Assembly (NCBI GenBank): GCA_964447145.1
Contig: CAYURW010000023.1
Span: 1-29,170 of the forward strand
Direction of reading: 5' to 3'
Source of the DNA: BRH-c25 sp964447145
GTDB lineage: Bacteria; Bacillota; Clostridia; Lutisporales; Lutisporaceae
Length of the DNA: 29,170 bases
The position numbers were made by a program, and so were the translations under genes. The notes beneath the pieces are model-generated. The model was not told the DNA's origin and searched no databases. It saw only the letters and a list, made by a program, of their open reading frames with translations. Shown here piece after piece: positions 7,254-15,632 of the stretch (position 1 is the stretch's first letter; each line of letters starts with the position of its first letter).

Positions 7254-9062
7254 TTACATATCCTTATAGGAAAGCATTTTTATCTCTGCGTTGGCCCTGT
7301 AAAAAGAAACATACTTTATTGAGTCCTTGATGTACATCATGCTGCTGCCTATTATTATCCTGCTGCCCGGGTAAATGACGTCAAGGACCTTTACTTTCCC
7401 TCTCGAAAGTTCTTCAAAATACTGCTCCAGTTCACTTTGCTCCTTCAAGACCTGGTCCTGCTTTTCCTGAAGCATTGATTTCAACTTTGTTGACTTATCA
7501 AGCAGATCTTTCTTATCCGGAGACAGTTCTGTACCGCTTCCCATCTTTGTAAGAAGCTCAACGGCTTTGGCAGTCTTATCCAGGTTATCGGTAACCTGCT
7601 TGAGCTCATTCTTTATTTCTTCATATTTCGCTCTCATGTCAGGGTTGGTGCCAACCTCCAACTCAGTGACCGTCGCCATTGGAGAGCCTACGACCTTGGC
7701 TTTTATTTCTTCCCCCACCTTGAAAGTGCCTCCAACCAACAAACCCTTCCTGCCGGCTGCCTCCAGCTTTCTCCCGCAGGTTACCTGGCTATGCATGATC
7801 GCATCACATTGTATGTTTCCCTTAACATTGATCTTGCTGTTTTCTATGAATCTGGCAGTAAGATCTCCCTCACAGGTTAGTTCTCCCCTGTTCATTCCCT
7901 GTATTCCCCTATGAAGAACAATACTCCCATTTGATTTGATTATTGCCCCTTCGACAGCCCCTTGCACTTCTACATCCCCATCAGCCTCAATAAGAAACCC
8001 AGTAAGAACATTGCCCTTAACGGCGACTTTCCCGTTAAACCTTATGTTTCCTGTTGAGTTGTCAACATTTCCTCTTACTTCATAAACCGGGAATACATTT
8101 ACCTTCCCATCAACAAGCTTTACTTCGCCATCCACCGCAGCGGTCAGTTCTATTCCGTCCTCGCTTATCTCAACATTTTTTCCTTTCGGCAATGTCAACT
8201 TTTTCCCATCTCTGCCGGGAACCTCCATGCCAGTCACATCTTTACCGGGTATTCCCTCGGTATGGGGTATCAAGGTTGCAAGCTTCTGTCCGGTATTAAC
8301 GTTTTTTATCAGTGATAATTCACGGTAGTCTATTTTCCCGTCTTTATCCATGCTCAGCATCATTTCCGTGGATATGTCGAAATGAAAAATAATATCCGCA
8401 TCTTCGCCCGCCTGGGGTTCAATGCCTTCTGCAATCAATATCTCCTCTTCATATATTTCGTTATCCACAGCCCTTTTGATTTCTTCTTCATTAATATTGA
8501 AAATCACATTACTAAGCATAAGCGCTTCTTTTACAGATTTCTCGGATGATTTCTCCCCTCCGATAGGCCTGGTTAAAGTAATGAATGCCTTCATATTATC
8601 GTTTGAAAACTTGACTATACATTCGCTGTTAAGTTTTTTCTCCTCCTGGGGATCTGCTAACTTTATCCAGTTGCTAAGGTTTCCCACTTCCAAGGCCTGT
8701 TTTGCTTTTGACAGATCAATGTTTTGAATCCTTCGTAAATCGGACTTTGCTACAATGTCTGCAATAGTGACAGCTTTACCTATCTTAATGTATACTCCGT
8801 CCTCTATAAAGTCAAATTCAATATTCTTATCGTCTAATTTTTTGTTTTCGATCAGGATGCTATCAATACTGCTCTCAAGAATCTTCATGGTTTTTTTCTC
8901 TTCATGGCTGAGTCTCAATTTATAATAAGAGGAAAAAATATTTTTTTTGCTTTCCAAGACTTCTACATGAAGCTCGTTTTCAGAAACATTAAAATGCTTC
9001 ATACCTTCTTCTATCAGCTTTTGGTAGTCTTTGCCATCGAGAATGATATATTCACTATCCAT
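7254..9062 (-). CDS. DUF342 / FapA-family polymer-forming protein with Jag-N-like start
   Basis: This 602-residue cytoplasmic protein has three parts. Residues of about 5-50 (YQKLIEEGMKHFNVSENELHVEVLESKKNIF) resemble the Jag N-terminal domain. The middle (about 150-480) is the FapA/DUF342 region, beginning with a beta-rich stretch and the motif TLIPHTEGIPGKDVTG, then repeated short beta strands with regular glycines (GNV..GFLIEADGDVEVQGAVEGAIIKSNGSIVLHRGIQG) that suggest a right-handed beta helix. The last part (about 485-560) is a predicted coiled coil. FapA family members occur in flagellar operons and have been linked to polar localisation of flagella and MinD-like control in other bacteria. 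It follows sigma-28 within 13 bases. The exact role here is inferred from family and neighbours. Confidence 0.82.
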   Translation of the reverse strand: MDSEYIILDGKDYQKLIEEGMKHFNVSENELHVEVLESKKNIFSSYYKLRLSHEEKKTMKILESSIDSILIENKKLDDKNIEFDFIEDGVYIKIGKAVTIADIVAKSDLRRIQNIDLSKAKQALEVGNLSNWIKLADPQEEKKLNSECIVKFSNDNMKAFITLTRPIGGEKSSEKSVKEALMLSNVIFNINEEEIKRAVDNEIYEEEILIAEGIEPQAGEDADIIFHFDISTEMMLSMDKDGKIDYRELSLIKNVNTGQKLATLIPHTEGIPGKDVTGMEVPGRDGKKLTLPKGKNVEISEDGIELTAAVDGEVKLVDGKVNVFPVYEVRGNVDNSTGNIRFNGKVAVKGNVLTGFLIEADGDVEVQGAVEGAIIKSNGSIVLHRGIQGMNRGELTCEGDLTARFIENSKINVKGNIQCDAIMHSQVTCGRKLEAAGRKGLLVGGTFKVGEEIKAKVVGSPMATVTELEVGTNPDMRAKYEEIKNELKQVTDNLDKTAKAVELLTKMGSGTELSPDKKDLLDKSTKLKSMLQEKQDQVLKEQSELEQYFEELSRGKVKVLDVIYPGSRIIIGSSMMYIKDSIKYVSFYRANAEIKMLSYKDM

Positions 9063-9075
9063 TTAATAACATCCC

Positions 9076-9813
9076 CTATCGTTCAAATAGATTTTTGACT
9101 TTGTTTTTCAGCCTTATTATCGCTTTTGTATGTATTTGTGAAACTCTTGATTCTGAAATACTTAAAATTTTCCCTATTTCTTTATATGTTAGTTCTTCAT
9201 AGTAATAAAGCGAAACAACTTTTTTCTCTTTCTCAGGAAGGCTGTTGATTGCAGAGGCGAGAGTATCCCTCAGTTCATTACTGTTAATTATGTTTTCGGG
9301 GGTCTCGGTTTGTTTATCCTCTTCACTGCTGGTCACCTCCCTTTTTTGTTCCAGGAGGTCATCAAGAGATACTACGGAGTACACAGTAATATTTTGTATC
9401 TTCTTTTGAAAATCCTCAAGAGACAATCCAAGACTGTCTGCTGCCTCTTCATCGGTAGCCGGTCTCCCCAGTTTGTTTTCCAGTTCAAAATATGCTTTTT
9501 CAATTTCTTTTGATTTCTGCCTGACTGAACGGGGAAGCCAATCCATTTCCCTTAACTGATCAATTATAGCCCCTCTTATTCTAAGCTGAGCATAGGTTTC
9601 AAATTTAACACCCCTGGTTATATCATATTTGTCAATAGCGTCTATTAATCCAAATACTCCATAACTTACCAGGTCATCAAATTCAACATTGTTCCCATAA
9701 CTGGCATATAATCTGCCTGCTATAAACTTTACAATATCTATATAATTCATTATCAATTCTTCACGAATATCAGTAGACTTTGTTTTATTATATGCTTCCC
9801 ATAGATTAGTCAT
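9076..9813 (-). CDS. sigD: RNA polymerase sigma-28 factor for flagellar/motility genes (FliA/SigD/WhiG)
   Basis: This 245-residue sigma factor directs transcription of late flagellar and chemotaxis genes. Region 2 is seen as MNYIDIVKFIAGRLYASYGNNVEFDDLVSYGVFGLIDAIDKYD...FETYAQLRIRGAIIDQLREMDWLPRSVR, which carries the FliA-type RIRGAIIDQLR..DW..R signature. Region 4 is LPEKEKKVVSLYYYEELTYKEIGKILSISESRVSQIHTKAIIRLK, with the DNA-binding helix-turn-helix. No anti-sigma FlgM gene is in this window. A GGGAGG ribosome site lies 11 bases before the ATG. The position after cheD, one gene removed, matches clostridial and Bacillus operons. Confidence 0.95.
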   Translation of the reverse strand: MTNLWEAYNKTKSTDIREELIMNYIDIVKFIAGRLYASYGNNVEFDDLVSYGVFGLIDAIDKYDITRGVKFETYAQLRIRGAIIDQLREMDWLPRSVRQKSKEIEKAYFELENKLGRPATDEEAADSLGLSLEDFQKKIQNITVYSVVSLDDLLEQKREVTSSEEDKQTETPENIINSNELRDTLASAINSLPEKEKKVVSLYYYEELTYKEIGKILSISESRVSQIHTKAIIRLKNKVKNLFER

Positions 9814-9840
9814 CTCTGTTAATACCTCCCCGCGGCGCTG

Positions 9841-10281
9841 CTAATCCTGTTTAATCTGACTAAGACCGCTCATATTAGCAGGGTTCACTTCAATAAATTC
9901 ACTGTCGTCATCATTTCCCGAATTAAAAAGCTCTTTATCATCTAAAGGAGGTACTTTGATATCCAGAATCGGTTTGGTGCTTTTTTCAGATAATTCTTTT
10001 GCCTTCTCTGCTTTTTCTTTATTTTTTTTAGTGATTTTCCTATTAATCCTGCTGTTTTTTATAGCCTTTTTAATAATTATTTTTATAAGGAAAGAAAATA
10101 TGCCGGATGTAATAGTCACTATTATGCACCTTATCATTAACTCGGAAAAACCTATATCATTTTTTATACCAAATATGATATTAATCAATAATGCGGTGTT
10201 AACTGCAATCAATGGTATATTGTCGATAATCCTCATATAAGCTCCATTCGGAACAAATGCCTTATATTTGCTTCGTTCCAT
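9841..10281 (-). CDS. Small membrane protein of unknown function between cheD and sigD
   Basis: The 146-residue product has two hydrophobic helices (about 22-38 and 50-70), then a strongly basic stretch rich in Lys/Glu (KKAIKNSRINRKITKKNKEKAEKAKEL), and an acidic tail. The ATG overlaps the end of cheD by 20 bases with only a poor ribosome site, so translation would be by coupling. An internal ATG at 10236 (MRIIDNIPL) has GGAG five bases upstream and may be the true start, giving 131 residues. I do not recognise a family and give no function. Its reading frame is open across the whole gap between cheD and the sigma gene, which supports it being real. Confidence 0.68.
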   Translation of the reverse strand: MERSKYKAFVPNGAYMRIIDNIPLIAVNTALLINIIFGIKNDIGFSELMIRCIIVTITSGIFSFLIKIIIKKAIKNSRINRKITKKNKEKAEKAKELSEKSTKPILDIKVPPLDDKELFNSGNDDDSEFIEVNPANMSGLSQIKQD

Positions 10282-10747
10282 AACCTATGGTTTTTATTAA
10301 TAATATACCAGTTTCTGAGAATAATTCAATAGTACGCCCGTAATTGCCACCGGTATCCTCTGCAATTAGAGGTATGTTCAATTGCCTTAATATTTCCTTT
10401 GTGGCAGTAACGTTTCTTGAACCAATTCTCATCACATCACTTGAATCATTAAAGCTGAACATCTGTGATCCGCCGGCTATTTTGCTGACTATTTTTTTCC
10501 TTCTGGCCCCTGTCCTAACCATATCCTCTACTAAAACACTGATCCCGGTATCTGCAAACTTGGCCGGATTTGCATTGTTTTTTATCTGCTTGCTGTCAGG
10601 AAGCATAATATGTACCAGTCCGGATATTCTGGTGCTGGAGTCATAGAGGCAAATACCGACGCAAGAGCCAAGCCCTAATGTAGTAAGTATCCCCGGAGGA
10701 CATGCAATATTTGAATCAGCCATTCCAACTTTAATTATTTCTGCCAT
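10262..10747 (-). CDS. cheD: Chemoreceptor glutamine deamidase CheD
   Basis: This 161-residue enzyme deamidates glutamines in methyl-accepting chemoreceptors and, in Firmicutes, also binds CheC to raise its CheY-P phosphatase activity. The catalytic cysteine is in TTLGLGSCVGICLYD, and the catalytic histidine in GLVHIMLPDS. The C-terminal half has the conserved IAGGSQMF and the SRNVTATKEILRQLNIPLIAEDTGGNYGRTIEL region. The length is normal. It starts one base after the cheC stop and overlaps the next gene by 20 bases. No cheR is seen in the window, so CheD and CheB are the only receptor-modifying enzymes here. Confidence 0.95.
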   Translation of the reverse strand: MAEIIKVGMADSNIACPPGILTTLGLGSCVGICLYDSSTRISGLVHIMLPDSKQIKNNANPAKFADTGISVLVEDMVRTGARRKKIVSKIAGGSQMFSFNDSSDVMRIGSRNVTATKEILRQLNIPLIAEDTGGNYGRTIELFSETGILLIKTIGYGTKQI

Positions 10748-10748
10748 A

Positions 10749-11363
10749 CTATACTACCCCTAAGCTCTTAAGTAGGATCTCAAAAGAATCCTCATCCGGA
10801 ATAAGAAAAAAGTGACTTCTAACTTGATTTGTACCTTCACTGAGGACTGTTTCAATAAGCATTACCCTGTCTCCAACCTGTCCAAACAGTATCATCGGAA
10901 CGCTGAGTATTGCTCCGGCCATATCTATGGCAAGGGAAGGCACTGACATAACAAGTTTCAGATTGGTCAGTGTTGATAAGGATGACAAATAAGAACCCGA
11001 CAGGATATTCCCTATTTCCTGCAATGCGGAATAATCCATTTCGTCCAGTTCTTCCCCTTCTTCATCCTTATACATTATCAGATTTGTAAGCATCTTAGCT
11101 GACTTTTTATCCAGAAGGACCATGATACTGCCCGCAATGTCTCCATTCACTTTAAAATAGATGCCGATTACCTCAACCTCAGGGCCTCCGACTAATTCGG
11201 CTACATTTTTGAACTCAAGGATATTAACTACGGGTACATCCATGTTTATCTTTTTTGATATCATTTTTGATAAGGCTGTAGCAGCATTCCCTGCACCTAT
11301 ATTCCCAATTTCCTTTAAGACATCTATTTGCAGGTTGTTCAGATTGTCAATTGATATCCCCAT
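10749..11363 (-). CDS. cheC: CheY-phosphate phosphatase CheC
   Basis: This 204-residue protein dephosphorylates CheY-P and participates in adaptation with CheD. The CheC active-site pattern occurs twice: DVLKEIGNIGAGNAATALSKMI and, after about 100 residues, SALQEIGNILSGSYLSSLSTL, each with the conserved Glu and Asn, and each followed by a proline at the usual spacing. Both sites look intact, as in B. subtilis CheC. I chose the ATG at 11363 (MGISIDN). A GTG three codons upstream would overlap the Shine-Dalgarno AAAGGGTG, whereas the ATG lies 7 to 9 bases from it. Confidence 0.93.
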   Translation of the reverse strand: MGISIDNLNNLQIDVLKEIGNIGAGNAATALSKMISKKINMDVPVVNILEFKNVAELVGGPEVEVIGIYFKVNGDIAGSIMVLLDKKSAKMLTNLIMYKDEEGEELDEMDYSALQEIGNILSGSYLSSLSTLTNLKLVMSVPSLAIDMAGAILSVPMILFGQVGDRVMLIETVLSEGTNQVRSHFFLIPDEDSFEILLKSLGVV

Positions 11364-11404
11364 AAAAATCACACCCTTTTCTGGCTGTAAAGTTATGTAT
11401 TCCC

Positions 11405-11839
11405 TTACACAGTAACAATCCTAACCATGTCCAGTAATATAACAAGCCTTTCCCCTACTTTGCCTATACCATAAATATAGCTTTGATCCCCGCTTCCGAC
11501 TCCCTCAGGGGTTTCCTCAATAAATTCATTGCTTATCTCAATTACCTCCGAAGAAGTGTCAACTATGAGACCGATTGTGATATCGTCCACCGATACTATT
11601 ATGATCCTGGTATTCTCATTCTCTTTTCCTTCTTTGAGACCGAAAATGATTCTGGGATCAATCACCGGTATAACCTCTCCCCTCAGGTTAACAACACCTC
11701 GGACATAGTGAGCCGCTTTTGGGACCCTTGTTATATCCATCATTTCTTTGATTTCCTTAACCCTGAGTATGTCGATTCCGTATTCCTCGCTATCCAATCG
11801 GAAAATAACAAATTGTTTTGTGTACGTCCCTTCTTTCAA
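11405..11839 (-). CDS. cheW: Chemotaxis coupling protein CheW
   Basis: This 144-residue cytoplasmic adaptor links chemoreceptors to CheA. It is a single CheW domain with the typical FVIFRLDSEEYGIDILRVKEIKEM start, VRGVVNLRGEVIPVIDPR in the middle, and the VDTSSEVIEI end. I prefer a TTG start at 11839 (after GGAGG by 8 bases). The GTG three codons upstream sits within the Shine-Dalgarno. It lies between cheA and cheC, as in B. subtilis. Confidence 0.94.
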   Translation of the reverse strand: MKEGTYTKQFVIFRLDSEEYGIDILRVKEIKEMMDITRVPKAAHYVRGVVNLRGEVIPVIDPRIIFGLKEGKENENTRIIIVSVDDITIGLIVDTSSEVIEISNEFIEETPEGVGSGDQSYIYGIGKVGERLVILLDMVRIVTV

Positions 11840-11852
11840 ATCAGACACCTCC

Positions 11853-13862
11853 CTATATTAATGAATTTGTGTCAATGATAAGAGCTACTTGCCCGTCTCC
11901 AAGGATGGTTGCACCCGCGATATTTTTAATTCCCGAAAGGAATTTACCAAGAGTTTTTATTACTATCTCCTGTTGCCCAATAAGCCCGTCCACTACAAAG
12001 GCAGCATTTTTCTCACCTTTCTTGACAACGACAGCAGTCAGACCCTCGCTGTCCTCCTTTGCCGGCTTCTGGATATCCAGTACCTTACCCAGCCACACTA
12101 CAGGCAGTACATTTCCCCTATTAAGCACAACATCCTGCCCATGTACATTTCTTATTGATGATGTCTGTATAGTATTGATGTCTCTTATTACATTTAGAGG
12201 TATTGCGTATTTCTCATTGCCGGCTGTAACAAGAAGCGCCTGAATAATAGCCAGGGTTAGTGGCAGCCTTATTATGAACTTGCTTCCTTCCCCGCTTTTA
12301 TTCTCTACTTCTACTATTCCATTCAAAGACTCGATTTTATTTTTGACAACATCCAGTCCAACCCCTCTTCCGGAAAGGTCGGAGACTTTCTCTGAGGTAC
12401 TGAAGCCGGGCTTGAACAGCAGTTCGATAATGCCTTTTTCATCAAGCTCATTTGCTTCAACCTGAGAAACAATGCCTTTCTCTATTGCCTTATTTTTGAC
12501 CCTTGCCGTATCTATGCCTTTTCCATCGTCTTCAACTTCTATGACAACGCTGTTTCCATCCTGATAGGCTCTTAAATAAACGGAACCGTAAGCCGCCTTA
12601 TTGCTTTTTACTCTTTCCTCCTTCTCCTCAATCCCGTGGCCAATGGCATTTCTTATCAAATGAATCAAAGAATCTCCAATTTCATCTATTACCGTCCTGT
12701 CCAGTTCAGTCTCCTCACCGGTCATGTTAAGATTTATGTCCTTTGAAAGTTCCTTGGACAGGTCCCTTACCATCCTAGGGAATCTGTTGAATACCCTTTC
12801 TATAGGAACCATCCTGACCTTCATAACAGCATCGTGAAGGCTGGTGGTAATTCTTTCAAGGTATTCCACTGCATCTACCATATCTTGATTTTTTGAATCC
12901 GCCCCTACACCTTCAAGCCTGGTCTTAATGATGATCAATTCACTTACCAGATTCATCAGGTTATCCAACCTGTCTATATCTACTCTTACAGTTTTGCCCA
13001 TCTTTGTTTTTTTGACCTGGGGGTCCTCTATGCTCTCTTTTTCATCCGCATCGGACTCAGTGCTTTCCTTCTCTGGCAAATCACTGCGGACACTGTCTGA
13101 AATTTCTGATTCGACGGGGATCCCAACCTTTTCCAGTGTCACTTCTTCAATTTCAGATATGGATTCAATTTCTTTTTTAATAAGTGCTTCAGGCTCTTTG
13201 GTTACAATTGCGACTGTAAACTCACTTTCAAATTTCTCGTCCTCTATATCCTCCACCTTGGGTTCTGCCTTGAAAATTTCGGCATATCTTTCGATGGTCT
13301 GAAAAACTAAAAAAGCTCTTGCAGACTTTAGCATACAATCCGCAGAAAGCACAACTCTTACTTTATATACATCCATATTTTGCTGCAGGGCTTTACTGAT
13401 GAGGCTGTCATCATATTGATTAAACTTCATTTTTACAGAATTTTGCACTTCAACAGCCCTTTTTACTTCTTCCTCAGGTTTTTTCATAAGTATTCCATTA
13501 AGGCTTGCGATGATCGAATCGGCGCTCGCCTTGCTTTCCTGCCCTCCGCTAGCTATGCTTCCGATGGAGTTGTCAAGATAATCAAGGCATTTGAACAATA
13601 TATCTACAATTGATGAATCCACTTCAACTTTGCCTAGTCTTATGGCATCCAGCACATTTTCCATCTGATGAGTGAGGTTTGTAATTCCTGAAAAACCCAT
13701 CGTACCCGCCATACCTTTTAATGTATGGGCTACTCTAAATATTTCATTTAGTATTTTCATATCCTTGGGATTCGTTTCCAAACCTAGCAGGCTTTGGTTC
13801 AGTCCCTGCAAATGCTCTTGGGATTCCTCAATGAATACTTCCAGGTATTGATTCATATCCAT
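11853..13862 (-). CDS. cheA: Chemotaxis histidine kinase CheA
   Basis: This 669-residue kinase receives signals through CheW and receptors and phosphorylates CheY and CheB. The P1 domain at the N-terminus has the phosphoacceptor His46 in VAHTLKGMAG. A P2-like domain (about 150-235) is followed by an acidic linker. The P3 dimerisation helices lie near 290-345 (RLDNLMNLVSELIIIKTRLE). The P4 ATPase has the N box HLIRNAIGHGIE, G1 box EDDGKGID and G2 box GRGVGLDVV. The P5 CheW-like domain ends the protein. All key residues are present and the length is normal. It starts four bases after the cheB stop. Confidence 0.96.
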   Translation of the reverse strand: MDMNQYLEVFIEESQEHLQGLNQSLLGLETNPKDMKILNEIFRVAHTLKGMAGTMGFSGITNLTHQMENVLDAIRLGKVEVDSSIVDILFKCLDYLDNSIGSIASGGQESKASADSIIASLNGILMKKPEEEVKRAVEVQNSVKMKFNQYDDSLISKALQQNMDVYKVRVVLSADCMLKSARAFLVFQTIERYAEIFKAEPKVEDIEDEKFESEFTVAIVTKEPEALIKKEIESISEIEEVTLEKVGIPVESEISDSVRSDLPEKESTESDADEKESIEDPQVKKTKMGKTVRVDIDRLDNLMNLVSELIIIKTRLEGVGADSKNQDMVDAVEYLERITTSLHDAVMKVRMVPIERVFNRFPRMVRDLSKELSKDINLNMTGEETELDRTVIDEIGDSLIHLIRNAIGHGIEEKEERVKSNKAAYGSVYLRAYQDGNSVVIEVEDDGKGIDTARVKNKAIEKGIVSQVEANELDEKGIIELLFKPGFSTSEKVSDLSGRGVGLDVVKNKIESLNGIVEVENKSGEGSKFIIRLPLTLAIIQALLVTAGNEKYAIPLNVIRDINTIQTSSIRNVHGQDVVLNRGNVLPVVWLGKVLDIQKPAKEDSEGLTAVVVKKGEKNAAFVVDGLIGQQEIVIKTLGKFLSGIKNIAGATILGDGQVALIIDTNSLI

Positions 13863-13866
13863 AGCT

Positions 13867-14952
13867 TTACACCCCCATATTTTTTAGTATTTCAGTTGTT
13901 ATTTTATCCAAAGGAGCTACGATATCTATAGCGCCAACATTTATAGCTGATTTGGGCATTCCAAAAACTACACTTGTGCTTTCGTCCTGGGCAATTGTTT
14001 TCCCTCCGGCTTCCTTGATCTTCAATATCCCTTCGCTGCCATCCTTTCCCATACCCGTCATCATAACGGCAATCATACTTTTATGCCCGGATTCTGCTAC
14101 TGATTTCATCATAACACTTACGGACGGTCTGTGTCCACCCACCGGTGGTTCTTTGCTGATGGATATCCTATAATTTCCATCTCTGCAGCTGCTTATAAGC
14201 ATATGGCAATCGCCCGGGGCAACGTAAGCCCAGCCCTGCTTTAATTCGTCCCCGTCCTCAGCCTCCTTGACGTAAATATCTGAAAGGCTGTCCAGCCTTT
14301 CGGAAAGCAATTTAGTAAAACCCGGGGGCATATGCTGTACAATAAGCACAGATGCCGGCATATCCTCAGGCATTTTTGTCAAAACCTCCTGAAGGGCCTT
14401 AGGTCCTCCGGTCGAGGCACCTATTGCCACTATATGCTTTGGCCCGGAAACAGAGCTTCCGGAATAGGCTGTTTTATTTTTTGAGGAAACAGTGCCTGCC
14501 CCTGACCGGGGACCCGGATAATATAATCCTTTTGACTTGCTAATGGACTTTATTTTACTTATAAGTTCATCTTTTATATGTTGCACATCATATTGAACTG
14601 TTGAGGCGACAGGCTTTGTAATAAAGTCCAAAGCGCCGAGCTCAAGGGCCTTTAATGTAACTTCCCCGCCTTTATGGGTAAGGCTTGATATCATTATTAC
14701 CTTTGGAGCGGATTTTAGCTTCATAATTTCGGTAAGGGTTTCAAGGCCGTTCATAACTGGCATTTCTATATCGAGAGTTACTATATCCGGTTTTAGTGCT
14801 GCTATTTTGTCAAGCCCGTCCCTACCGTTCTTAGCTGTGCCTACTACCTCAATATCGGGATCTCCTTTCAGCATATCGCTGACCAATATTCGTATAAATG
14901 CGGAGTCATCAACAATCAAAACTTTAATTTTTTCTGCTTTGTTATCAATCAT
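13867..14952 (-). CDS. cheB: Chemoreceptor methylesterase CheB
   Basis: This 361-residue response regulator removes methyl groups from receptors when phosphorylated by CheA. The receiver domain (about 9-125) has the acidic pair D15/D16, phosphoacceptor Asp61 in VTLDIEMP, Ser/Thr in MISSLT, and the Lys in FITKP. The C-terminal methylesterase (about 170-358) shows GASTGGP with the catalytic serine, the VQHMPPGFT histidine, and the catalytic aspartate in MTGMGKDGSEG. All residues are intact. The start ATG lies one base after the PilZ stop. It precedes cheA, and no cheR is nearby. Confidence 0.96.
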   Translation of the reverse strand: MIDNKAEKIKVLIVDDSAFIRILVSDMLKGDPDIEVVGTAKNGRDGLDKIAALKPDIVTLDIEMPVMNGLETLTEIMKLKSAPKVIMISSLTHKGGEVTLKALELGALDFITKPVASTVQYDVQHIKDELISKIKSISKSKGLYYPGPRSGAGTVSSKNKTAYSGSSVSGPKHIVAIGASTGGPKALQEVLTKMPEDMPASVLIVQHMPPGFTKLLSERLDSLSDIYVKEAEDGDELKQGWAYVAPGDCHMLISSCRDGNYRISISKEPPVGGHRPSVSVMMKSVAESGHKSMIAVMMTGMGKDGSEGILKIKEAGGKTIAQDESTSVVFGMPKSAINVGAIDIVAPLDKITTEILKNMGV

Positions 14953-14953
14953 T

Positions 14954-15619
14954 TTACATTAATCCCTTCTTTATCAATTTGCGCTGCTCCTCAAATATAT
15001 ACTTGTTTATTGCGTTCTTATCTGATTCGTTCATATTTATAAACTTAACTCCATAAAGGTAAGAAGATGGATTTTTATCATTTATACTACGCCTGCATAT
15101 TATCCCCAGTATGGTAAACCTCCTGTCATCAAGATCAAATATCAATTTTAATGCAGTTTTTTCATCAAATTCTAGACTGCAACAAAACAGCATACCTCCG
15201 ACACATATATCAAGCAAACTGCATGTGCGACTGCTGCCGTATTTTTTGCCTTCGATATCTTCAACCGGCATTACTTCAATGTCTCTCATGATCCTAAGCC
15301 TGTAATAGTTCCTTCTTTGTATCCTGTTTACTTCCGGATACATTTTGAGTCTTAGAAGTGGTATCCCTCCTAAGATCTTTGCGAAAACTACAGCCTTTAA
15401 CTCATATACAGCAGTTTCCTTAATTATAATCAGCTTCAGAACGGTATTTTGCCTCAGATTAATATCGCGCTTTTTATGTATAGGCAACAAAGTATCAATA
15501 AGCCCATTTTCATGGATTTCTACAACCTGGCTTATATATTTCTTAAGCTGTCCTCGCTCATCAATATAATTCATTTCAATTCTGCTGCCCGGTCTTAAAT
15601 ATTTATTAAAGTCTATCAT
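14954..15619 (-). CDS. PilZ-domain flagellar protein (YcgR-like c-di-GMP receptor candidate)
   Basis: This 221-residue protein resembles the YcgR/YpfA flagellar brake proteins, in which c-di-GMP binding slows rotation. The N-terminal part (about 5-95) matches the YcgR-N (PilZN) beta-barrel. The C-terminal PilZ domain has the RxxxR motif (R103 to R107 in QRRNYYR) and a second motif LLDICVGGM. In the consensus D/NxSxxG the serine position is a cysteine here (D137, C139, G142). The gene sits between flhG and cheB in the operon, which suggests control of the motor or FlhF/FlhG. An AAGGAG ribosome site precedes the ATG. c-di-GMP binding is inferred from the motif. Confidence 0.85.
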   Translation of the reverse strand: MIDFNKYLRPGSRIEMNYIDERGQLKKYISQVVEIHENGLIDTLLPIHKKRDINLRQNTVLKLIIIKETAVYELKAVVFAKILGGIPLLRLKMYPEVNRIQRRNYYRLRIMRDIEVMPVEDIEGKKYGSSRTCSLLDICVGGMLFCCSLEFDEKTALKLIFDLDDRRFTILGIICRRSINDKNPSSYLYGVKFINMNESDKNAINKYIFEEQRKLIKKGLM

Positions 15620-15632
15620 GCAATTCTCCTTT

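Noticed and set aside
11818..12243. Plus-strand open frame of 141 residues opposite cheA/cheW
   Set aside because: Antisense to cheA with Ser/Thr/Pro-rich low complexity typical of a shadow frame; no ribosome site or neighbours on that strand.
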